A stretch of DNA of 14,961 nt from Smittium mucronatum (taxonomy: Eukaryota > Kickxellomycota > Harpellomycetes > Harpellales > Legeriomycetaceae): contig LSSL01004429.1 in assembly GCA_001953115.1 (NCBI GenBank), forward strand, positions 1 through 14,961, read 5' to 3'. Under the pieces are notes generated by a model that searched no databases, was not told the origin of the DNA, and saw only the letters and a list, made by a program, of their open reading frames with translations. Shown one piece after another: positions 1 through 7,245 of the stretch. Numbering within the stretch: the stretch's first letter is position 1; each line of letters begins with the position of its first letter. Made by a program: the position numbers and the translations under genes.

Positions 1-1591
1 TTGTGAATGCATGCAGGCGGTACAGCCCGCTAGTGTCTTTTCCCCGGGATCCGGCTTCGGATCTGTAGCAGTGGCTCAGGCCGACTAGGGCAATGGGAAC
101 CTGCTGTTTTTTCGGGGACTTTGAGAACAGCGTGTTTGTGTCGCGCAAATGGGTCTTGTACTTGTCGTGGAATTTCTTGCCGTTGCCGAACCATTTCACG
201 TTTGGTATGTCGTGCTGCGAATCGCAGTTTGGATCTTGTTTGTTTCCAATTAATTGGTCTGCAGTGCCGTTGTCTGTTTTTTGCGAATGGGGATATTCGG
301 GACTATTTTTGGTGGAATTTAGGTTGGGATCATAGCAAGTTAATGTTTCTTCAGAGTACATGGCAGTTAGAGGGATCTCGGAAGTAGCAATGAGACACAA
401 TGGATCGCCGTTACTTTCAGAATCAGGATCATTAGCGTTTTCTATAGTGTAAATTTGGCTAGGTTCGCCATTTTCAAAAGTGTCTGTTCTGGGCCGGAAA
501 CCACACTTCTCGACAATAGAGGATTTCACTAGTTCTGGGGTGGCTACAGGACTAAAACCAAACTCAACAGCTCTCTTTAGAGTGTATTGGATAAGGGCCT
601 GTTCCAGAATAAGCCCTTTACCAAGCCAATATAAGAATCTGCTACCACTCACTTTTGCAGCGGCTTTGAAATTAGCTATTCCCAAAGACTCGCATAATTC
701 GGAATTGCTTTTGCAATTGGCGGCAGAGCCAGTTACAGGTGAGCAGTCCGAAATGCGTAGTATGAAGTTGGGGTCGAAAATCTTGTTGGACTGGTAATAA
801 ATTTCAGCGTTTTCTTCGGGGCCAATGGGCGAGTTTGGATGCGACAAATTAGGCAACTTTAAAGCATTTTTAACAAGTTCAGTGTACAAAAGGGAGGTTT
901 GAGAAGATAAAACTTTGATTTGTTCCTTCAAACTCTTCAGTTCAGAAAGAAGAGAAGAAAGATCCGAATCAGGATCCAGGGATTTACTTGAAACAATAGA
1001 GTCTTTATCAGAAAGGGATTCACCTATATTGTTTTTGGGCTGAGCTTCTCTTGGGCTATTATAGTTTTTCTCGGAAAGTTTTTTGGATGCAGCTTTTTTA
1101 GAGGCCAAAAGTTTTGAATTTGAGTTTAATTTAGATCTAGCAAAATCCAGTTCTTTTTTCAAGCAAATGTATTCCTTATATTGGGAAGCGATTAGATGGG
1201 GCTGGCAATCAAGGACATTTCTATCGATAGCATTTTTCAAGTGCTTTTCGGGATCCTGGGCGACGGATTTGAAATCAAAATTGAAATTTTGGGACGAATA
1301 TCTGACTCTATTTATTTTTTCTAGATTTTTTTTTTGTTAAGGAAAGTTAGAATAGTAATAAAAGTCCAAAAAATGAATCGAAGGCAAAGTTATTTATTGA
1401 TTAAACTCAAAAATTTAACTCCAAAAATCTAATAATTGCCTGAATAGAGACAATTTTTTTAGTAATAATAAAAAAAGGGGAATAGAAACTATGAAGCTTT
1501 TTGGCTTACTTGCTCTATAAAATAGAGATGAAAAGACGAGCGATTTTGAACTGGTGTAAAGGCGTATGGGGGAGATAATTTTTGAAGCCAT
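1..1591 (-). CDS. Mitochondrial seryl-tRNA synthetase, 5' part (3' end beyond window)
   Basis: This class II synthetase charges mitochondrial tRNA-Ser with serine. Exon 1 is 1591-1510 and exon 2 runs from 1320 past position 1; joining them keeps frame across a split Lys codon (residue 28). The start is the ATG at 1591-1589, with an in-frame TAA three codons upstream. Residues 1-27 are rich in Ser, Arg, Lys and hydrophobics with no acidic residue, as in a mitochondrial presequence. Residues about 70-195 resemble the N-terminal coiled-coil arm, ending in a KLPNLSHPNSPIG motif. Motif 1 lies near 255-300 (GSRFLYW, then VEKCGF). The serine-binding TxE motif is T340-S-E342. Motif 2 is YRSEAGSRG near 446-454, followed by GLYRLHAF. 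Motif 3 lies outside the window. About 467 residues are visible, so the protein is longer than usual at this point. Ser/Lys/Asp-rich sequence in the arm and about 65-80 extra residues before motif 2 explain this. Dia4/SARS2 is the expected homologue. The family assignment is firm. Confidence 0.95.
1321..1509 (-). other. Intron of the seryl-tRNA synthetase gene
   Basis: This 189-base GT-AG intron separates the presequence exon from the catalytic exon. Read on the minus strand, the donor is GTAAG at 1509-1505 and the acceptor is CTAG ending at 1321. A TTCTAAC branch-point-like sequence (1352-1346) and CTTAAC lie shortly before the acceptor, followed by a run of A. The split is phase 1. Without this intron the main exon would have no start codon, because an in-frame TAA sits just upstream of its first sense codons. 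Confidence 0.85.
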
Positions 1592-2717
1592 TGCTAGCCT
1601 TTATTGGGGAGGATACAAAGTGAGGAACATTATCTTGTATTTTTCGGGAAAAATATTAAATGTAGAGTGCTATTGCATAAAACATAACCATAGACTTTAT
1701 AAATCAGCCCACTAAAAAAAACCATCAACCACTCATTCCTTAAATTTCGATCTATTTAAATACTTTAGATCTATCCAGTAATAAGCCATAAACTTGCTGG
1801 TAAAAACCTGTAGTCCACAAAATATACCAATGGGAAACACATAATAAAATCAAACCTCTAAAAAAAATGAAAGGGAATATGTTATTGGAAGCCAACTTTA
1901 TTTCAGATGGGAGAGCGAATGAAACTAACCCATTTTATCAAGATCTGTTTTCGGCTATTTTTTAGCAGTCCAAACTTTAATTCATTAGATGATTGTTAAT
2001 ATCTGCACTAATATTTTTATGTAGAGAAAAATCCAGTGCAAAAAAAAATCAACCAACATTTCAATTCCAATATCAATCTTCTTTTATTTCTGCCGAGTAT
2101 GACTAAATCTAAGTGCTTAGTAGAATAACACCCTACAGAAAAAGGGCACATTCTGGAGCTGTTTCAGGCAAACTTCATGGCAAAAGTTGTATATTTCGAG
2201 ATAGTCAAACCATGCTTATTGGATACATTTGTTCCGAGTCTAGATTTGATTAGATTTCATTCGCTTATTTTGTTGTTGGGTGATATATTTTCCAATATCA
2301 TAATCAAATCAAACTCTAGGCGAGTTGATGCTCTATCTTCTTGGTAATATTGGGCCAACAGTATTGCTTGATTAGTTGAAAGAGCTATTCGAAAAACGGA
2401 TTCCAGATGCGGATTAGATTAATACCTGTAAAAAATAGTTTGTGATGATTATAGAACATTTATTTCACCAATGATCGCATGTACCATTTCAGAATTGGGG
2501 AATGTTCGGTCTTTTTTATTTTGGAAAGGTTACGGAATGAAAGGATTTAGCAAGTAGTGAAAAATCCCTCCATATTTTTTATGGCTGGTGTTAATTTTGC
2601 GGTTAAAAAAATTATTAGATTCTAATTCTGTTTTGGTTTGATATTCGACACCCGACTTTTAATTGAAATTTGTCAGCACTTGCTAAACTAGTAGGTACTT
2701 TTCGAAACTTTCTTGGA
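1592..2717. other. Divergent intergenic spacer between the synthetase and Ima1-like genes
   Basis: This stretch of about 1.1 kb holds the 5' flanks of two genes pointing away from each other. Its composition is less extreme than the DNA right of 7246. I scanned the plus strand for a Cys-x2-Cys exon that could supply the missing start of the Ima1-like protein and found none without a stop. Apart from the weak minus-strand coding-like stretch at 2020-2418, I see nothing I can name. No clear TATA box or other promoter element could be chosen over the AT-rich background. Confidence 0.6.
2020..2418 (-). pseudogene. Possible gene remnant, unidentified
   Basis: One minus-strand frame stays nearly open for 133 codons. 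It runs from just after a TAA (2421-2419) to a TAA at 2019-2017, broken only by TGA at 2259-2257 and 2166-2164. The three pieces are 53, 30 and 48 codons. The first has a balanced amino-acid mix (for example ALSTNQAILLAQYYQEDRAS) rather than the Lys/Asn/Ile/Phe bias typical of random AT-rich frames. There is no ATG near its start, and the splice sites nearby do not remove the stops. I do not recognise the family. It may be a decayed gene or transposon piece, or simply chance, since many frames were available to inspect. Confidence 0.25.
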
Positions 2718-4365
2718 ATGAATCACGTCAGAGAAAAGTCCAGATTCGAATTTTGTAAACCCTGCCAAAACAATCAGTTAATAGTCCAAAAGTTACTATC
2801 AAATTACCTTCCCGATGAAGAGGTAAAAGCTTTTTTATATTTTTTTTAGTTTACACGTCTGCTTGTTTGATAATCGTTTTGGTTTCTTACGAGTCTCTTT
2901 TTGATTTTCAAATACCTGAAATTCCTCTTTTTTAATTTTTATTTAGGATCGACAGTACGGATCTTTGGCAAATACTGTAAATATATATAAAGAGAATATC
3001 GAAAAAAAGTATCCATTATCATGCCAGTCCTGCCAAAGGCACGTTGATGAGATTCTAGCTAGGCAACAAAGCTCTATGAGATCGTCTCAGCTCCATCAAG
3101 CTCTTTTAAATTCCCAAAAATCAAAAGAAAACCTCTTTGAAAATAACGGAACATCCTTTTGTCTTTACTCTCCTTTCTCATTTTTAACTCCAGTATTTTT
3201 CTACCCAAGTCTATCATTTGACAAAAATGTGATATTTGTAAAGCCAACTTTTAAAAGCAAAGGTCAAATTCTCGTTTGGGTGGCCTCCTTTTTCTTTTTC
3301 TTATTCTTAAACATTTGGATGTGGAAAACTTACCTTTTATCCAACATCAGAATTCTGGACTATTTCTCCAAAGCTATAATTCCCAGAAGATTTGAACAAA
3401 TTTATCTTTTTGCGTATACTAATTTGTTATCAGTCACAAATTTTCTGGATAAATCGCAATTATCTACCATATTCACTTTGTTGGATTGTACTTTTTTTAA
3501 ACTGTTAATTATCGGTCTAGGAACATTCTCTATGAAAGAATGGAACTTTTATTGGCCTTTAATGGCATTTGACCCTTCAATCAATGTATTAAATATATCT
3601 ACATTCAAGGTATCCTGCATTTAATCTTTTTTTTTCTTCCCATTTATCAATTAATCCCCTCTTTTTTTTAATATAGAAAAAGATTATTTTTCTGACACTT
3701 CTTCGCATGCTCTATTTCATTTCCTTTTATTTCCACTACTCGGAGAAATTTCTAAACGAATATTACGATTTTCTATGGGTTTTCCTTGATTTGTTGGTAA
3801 GATTTTCTCATTTCTCATTTCTTATTAATTTTAATTTTACTAAATACTATTAATATTATAGATTTTCTTTTCTGCATTTGAGTCACTTTTGATTTCACAT
3901 TCCACTACCTCTAAGCACTCAAAAAAATCAGACAATCCTATTTCCCCAAATATATCTAGTATTTCTCCTACGCATCTGCAAGAATCTAGTGATGATCCAA
4001 AATTAAATTTCCAAGATCTATCGATATCACCTGATATTACCACTAATCGGAGATCAAATAATAGTAAAATCAAGAATGGCTTCCGCTTATTAGAAACCGG
4101 GCCCATAAACTCCAAATTATCATCTAGAGCTAATAGAAACCTATTTAAAAACCAACTTCCAAACTCATTCCCATTGTGGCCTCAAAACCAAACCTCAAGT
4201 TCCAAAGTAAATAATCCCGCTGTCTCCAATAACTTTATAAAAACCACGGACTTCACTGCCCCATTAAGATATTCAGGTCTTGAAGATGACTTTGGATCAA
4301 GTTTTAGCATTAATGATGATTCCAATAAAAACTGGTGGCAGTCCCTTAAATTATCCTTCAAATAA
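2718..4365 (+). CDS. Ima1/Samp1-type inner nuclear membrane protein, N-terminally short
   Basis: Members of this family sit in the inner nuclear membrane and help link chromatin and the LINC complex to the nuclear envelope. The exons are 2718-2822, 2947-3609, 3677-3796 and 3862-4365, all joined in phase 0, giving 463 residues. Two zinc-ligand pairs typical of the Ima1 N-terminal domain are present, C13-x2-C16 (FCKPCQNNQ) and C61-x2-C64 (YPLSCQSC), with the linking LLSNYLPDEE also matching. Hydrophobic membrane segments lie near 142-160, 209-229, 259-277 and 287-307, with a weaker one at 184-202. A Ser/Asn-rich tail follows, and near the C-terminus the GLEDDF motif (435-440) resembles the family's GLEDLF. 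The usual first half of the zinc domain (two more CxxC pairs) is missing. The start is the first ATG of the open stretch; an in-frame TGA lies at 2664-2666. The family call is good, but the 5' end is uncertain. Confidence 0.8.
2823..2946 (+). other. Intron 1 of the Ima1-like gene
   Basis: This 124-base intron begins GTAAAAG and ends ATTTAG. It is phase 0, between GAG (Glu35) and GAT (Asp36). Joining the flanks restores the conserved spacing between the two CxxC pairs of the zinc domain, which supports the model. Confidence 0.8.
3610..3676 (+). other. Intron 2 of the Ima1-like gene
   Basis: This 67-base, T-rich, phase 0 intron begins GTATCC and ends ATATAG. Reading through it would stop after four codons (VSCI). 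Splicing continues into a hydrophobic membrane segment in exon 3. Confidence 0.8.
3797..3861 (+). other. Intron 3 of the Ima1-like gene
   Basis: This 65-base, phase 0 intron begins GTAAGA and ends ATTATAG, with a TACTAAAT branch-like sequence shortly before the acceptor. Splicing fuses two hydrophobic halves (DFLWVFLDLL and IFFSAFESLLI) into one membrane segment, which supports the junction. Confidence 0.8.
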
Positions 4366-5295
4366 AACCATAACATTTTTCCATATCTGTTCATTGCGTA
4401 GGAAAAGCGTCCAATCACCGAAAATTTAGTTTTTCTAGAGTCGAGAATATCTCTCTTATTATTATTATTATTATCTAACAATATTTTATAAACTATACGA
4501 AATAAAATATCTGAATTGTACTATATACACTTTTATCCTACTCAATAACCAGTATTTAATACAATGATCACATATTTAAATATTGAGTTGAATTTTGAGC
4601 ATCCTAAACATTTATTTTAGTTCCAGAAAGATTTATCTTCCTTTCTTTTCATCGTATTTATCCCTTTTCTCTTTCAAGAGTCTAATGCTGCGTTGATATA
4701 TTATGTGCTCTTTTAACAAATTTTGCTTTATTATAGATTCGATAGATCTAACTATATATATATTTTTCAAGTCTTCTTTGCTATTTTCCAGCTGAATTAT
4801 AAATCGATCTCTAGACGATTATTTTCATAAATTAATAATAACATCGTTCGATCCAATTCGAAAATAGTTGCTTTTTTTTTTAAGTCCCATTCCGATCGAG
4901 TTTGACTCGTAAAAATTATGATTGGACCTCAAATCGGTTTATCCAATGAAAAATTAAGGGAGGACCATTCGCTGCTACTATATTTGAATTTAGTTACTAA
5001 TCCCAAATAAACTGTTTCTAGTAAAGTTCACCATAATATTAAAAATGCTAACTATTCGATGAACAAATTATTGCAAAAACATACCCTTTTTTTTTTACGG
5101 GAAATCAGTGCCTAAGGCTATAATTTTGCAAAATATTAACTCCATTAAAGCGTATTGAGAGTTTTGCTTTAATCGACTCCTTCTTTTTTTTTTTGCTTTA
5201 TCATTGTGTTTATTTGCTCATTTTAATTGTACTAGGTATAGTTCGAGCTAAACCAAGAAAAACTCGCTTCTTACTTTTCAAAATAAAAATCTGAA
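4366..5295. other. Intergenic spacer between the Ima1-like and ZNG1-like genes
   Basis: This AT-rich spacer of 930 bases lies between two genes on the same strand. An AATAAA overlaps the upstream stop codon (4362-4367) and another lies at 4501-4506; either could act as a poly(A) signal, though such strings are common here by chance. A short TTA microsatellite lies near 4456. I see no open frame, RNA gene or recognisable promoter element. Confidence 0.6.
4456..4474. repeat. (TTA)n microsatellite, about 6 copies
   Basis: Nineteen bases of perfect TTA/ATT repeat lie 90 bases past the stop codon of the Ima1-like gene. It is a plain trinucleotide microsatellite in the 3' flank. Confidence 0.9.
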
Positions 5296-7245
5296 ATGGA
5301 TATCGATTCTGAGATACCTCTCTTGGTAGAAATTGAACCAAAAAAGTAAGCTCATTTATTTTTTTTGTCTATTTATTTTTTTTTCATTTCTCTGTTATTT
5401 TCAGTGCACTTTTATCCATTCTACATATTGGTCCTGATATAATTTTATAACATTTTCTCGCAATTTTTAAATTATTAATTTTCCAAAATTTAGCATCGAA
5501 GTAAACGAGTCGTTTCTAGAAAAAACTCCTATAACAATTCTGAGTGGTTATCTTGGGGCTGGCAAAACTACCCTTCTAAACTACATACTCAAAGAAAATC
5601 ATGGAAAACGGATCGCAGTTATAATGAACGAATTCGGAAGCTGTAACATATTATTACTTTAATTTTCGGAAAATCCCTGTCCTTTTTCTAATCTATTTAC
5701 TTTCAAAATTCTTATTGTATCTAAAACAGCCAGCGGTATCGATGAAGCAATAGTCACCAATGATCCCGGTAGAGGTATTGTTGAAGAATGGCTGGATTTA
5801 GACAATGGTTGCATGTGTTGTACAGTAAAGTATGTTTATAATATATATATATATATAATAGCTTTTTTCAAATAACCCCAAACCATTTAATTATCCTCTC
5901 GTTTTTCTGCCCTATTAGAGATAAAGGTTTAAAGGCCTTGGAAAGTTTAGCCGAGAAAAGAGGCAATTTCGATTATATTTTACTCGAAACTACCGGTACT
6001 ATCTCTTTACTTTTATCAAAAATTCATAAAAAATCAGATTATCAACCAACTAATTTTTTTTCTCAACCATTTCACTTTTTTCTTAGGCGTTGCTGATCCA
6101 GGTATTTTTTATTATACCTTGAAATCTTTTTTTTTTTTTAAAAATCAAAATTCATTCATTATAAATTTACTTAAAATTCTTTTTGCATCTTTTCGATTTT
6201 ATATTTCATTTAAAAAAATAATTATAGGTCAAATCGCTTCGATGCTTTGGACAAATGAGGAGCTTGGTAGTAATATAAAACTGGATGGTATTGTCACTCT
6301 AGTAGACGGCCATAACATTCTCCAAGAATTGAACATGTGCTCAGAGATCTCTGATAATAATGGGAATACTGCAGATATCCTCAACAATGATGTCGGGGCC
6401 CAAATTGCTTATGCGGACAGAATAATAATCAACAAAATAGACTTGATTTCAGATGAAAAATTCCTATTAGTATCTTCAGAATTAAGGTAATTTATCGCTT
6501 TTGTTATTTATCTATATCCCTTTAAAATTATCATTCAACTCTGAAAAACTCGATTCCTCATGTAGAAAAATTAATCAATACGCCGATATTTTAAAAAGCG
6601 AATTTTCAAAGTAAGCCAATTATTTTAATTTAAAGGTTCTCACTCTTTTAAAAATAACCTCTTTGAATTTATATTACTTAGAATTGATCTAGATTCTATT
6701 TTAAATATCAATGCTTATTCTGCATCCGAAAAATCCCAATTTTTTTCGGTACCTTCAAATACACCAAAAACTATTAACCATAAAAACGTAAAATTTTCTT
6801 TTTTTCCGTAAAGTTATTTCGTTTCATCTCATCTCCTTCGTATTTATTTTTTTAGAATGTCGAAACTTGTGTACTTTCTCCACCTTTTGGAACCTCCATA
6901 GAATGGAAAAAATTGGAAAGTTGGATTCAGTCATTAATGTGGAGCAATACAGTCCCAATACCACATAGCTCCAAACAACTAATCCCAAATGAAAATACTT
7001 TTAAGGATGTAATAGTTCTCAGGATAAAAGGTATACTAAACATCAACGATTTCACTGGCCTGAACAACCAGTATTCTCTAGAAAATTCCCAAGTTATGAT
7101 CCAAGGTGTTCGCGAAATTTATGATGCCTTTCCTTTAGACCCATCTCTACCCGAAAAGATAAAAAACGTCTGCAAACTCGTGATAATAGGAAAAAATTTG
7201 CCCGATTGTATAACTGACTCTTTTTTTGAATTCTGTGTCCAATGA
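5296..7245 (+). CDS. ZNG1-type zinc-chaperone GTPase (CobW/COG0523 family)
   Basis: The eukaryotic ZNG1 branch uses GTP hydrolysis to deliver zinc to client proteins, methionine aminopeptidase 1 being the known one. Exons are 5296-5345, 5494-5642, 5730-5829, 5919-5995, 6087-6101, 6228-6486, 6566-6610, 6682-6787 and 6856-7245. They give 396 residues, close to human ZNG1 length. The start is the first ATG, with an in-frame TAA four codons upstream. Walker A is GYLGAGKTT (35-43). The zinc-binding CxCC signature is C94-M-C-C97. The G3-like LLETTGVADP lies at 121-130 and the G4 motif NKID at 199-202. The CobW C-terminal domain fills about 265-396 ([17 protein letters not shown]). The N-terminal partner-binding motif, usually CPELVP, appears here as IPLLVE (7-12). 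The family's EFGDS reads EFGSS at 63-67. Everything else expected of a working GTPase is present. S. cerevisiae YNR029C is the likely yeast counterpart. Confidence 0.95.
5346..5493 (+). other. Intron 1 of the ZNG1-like gene
   Basis: This 148-base phase 2 intron begins GTAAGC and ends TTTAG. It splits the codon for Asn17 (AA plus C). It separates the short N-terminal peptide from the GTPase core. Confidence 0.8.
5643..5729 (+). other. Intron 2 of the ZNG1-like gene
   Basis: This 87-base phase 1 intron begins GTAACA and ends AAACAG. Joining T to CC gives Ser67 and restores the exact family spacing across NEFG-S-S-S-GIDEA. A TAA occurs in the read-through frame, so splicing is required. Confidence 0.8.
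5830..5918 (+). other. Intron 3 of the ZNG1-like gene, with an (AT)n run
   Basis: This 89-base phase 2 intron begins GTATGT and ends ATTAG. It contains a perfect 17-base AT dinucleotide run (5841-5857). Splicing joins the zinc-site exon (GCMCCTVK) to DKGLKALE, matching the family without gaps. Confidence 0.85.
5996..6086 (+). other. Intron 4 of the ZNG1-like gene
   Basis: This 91-base phase 1 intron begins GTACTA and ends CTTAG. It splits the Gly126 codon inside the G3-like ETTG motif (ACC G, then GC). Confidence 0.85.
6087..6101 (+). other. 15-base microexon (exon 5) of the ZNG1-like gene
   Basis: This five-codon exon supplies most of G-VADP-G in the nucleotide-binding region. It is flanked by introns of 91 and 126 bases with GT-AG ends and is phase 1 on both sides. 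Leaving it out would keep frame but delete the conserved VADP segment. The family sequence ETTG(L/V)ADPG continues directly into QIASM of exon 6, which fixes both borders. Confidence 0.85.
6102..6227 (+). other. Intron 5 of the ZNG1-like gene, stop-free and divisible by three
   Basis: This intron begins GTATTTT and ends TTATAG. Its 126 bases equal 42 codons, and it has no stop in the frame of its neighbours, so an unspliced message would encode a protein with 42 extra Phe/Ile/Lys-rich residues. Family conservation across VADPG-QIASM indicates that it is removed. Confidence 0.8.
6487..6565 (+). other. Intron 6 of the ZNG1-like gene
   Basis: This 79-base phase 2 intron begins GTAATT and ends TGTAG. 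Joining AG to A gives Arg and continues the conserved SELRKINQYA segment after the NKID motif. Confidence 0.8.
6611..6681 (+). other. Intron 7 of the ZNG1-like gene
   Basis: This 71-base phase 2 intron begins GTAAGC and ends ACTTAG. It splits a Lys codon (AA plus A). The exon before it (6566-6610) is only 45 bases long. Confidence 0.8.
6788..6855 (+). other. Intron 8 of the ZNG1-like gene
   Basis: This 68-base phase 0 intron begins GTAAAA and ends TTTTTAG after a pyrimidine-rich tract. It separates a variable linker (Ser/Asn/Lys-rich) from the CobW C-terminal domain. The linker is poorly conserved in the family, so this junction rests mainly on frame and splice-site quality. Confidence 0.7.

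Noticed and set aside
93..1340. Several plus-strand open frames (93-335, 121-387, 480-797, 1083-1340)
   Set aside because: They lie antisense to the long exon of the seryl-tRNA synthetase, whose minus-strand frame has strong family motifs. They are shadows of its codon use.
2965..3624. Exon 2 of the Ima1-like gene as a stand-alone gene starting at TTG and ending after VSCI
   Set aside because: The conserved zinc-domain sequence continues upstream in exon 1, and the end lies inside an intron (GTATCC to ATATAG); splicing restores membrane segments and the C-terminal motif.
3840..4481. Minus-strand open frames at 3840-4115 and 4182-4481
   Set aside because: They oppose the last exon of the Ima1-like gene, which carries the conserved GLEDDF motif; no family features are visible on the minus strand.
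4843..4856. tRNA B-box-like GTTCGATCC
   Set aside because: No A-box or foldable cloverleaf was seen at the right distance upstream, so a tRNA gene is not supported.
6119..6490. Separate gene starting at 6119
   Set aside because: Its first part is the stop-free intron 5 and its second part is exon 6 of the ZNG1-like GTPase, including the NKID motif; it stops by reading into intron 6.
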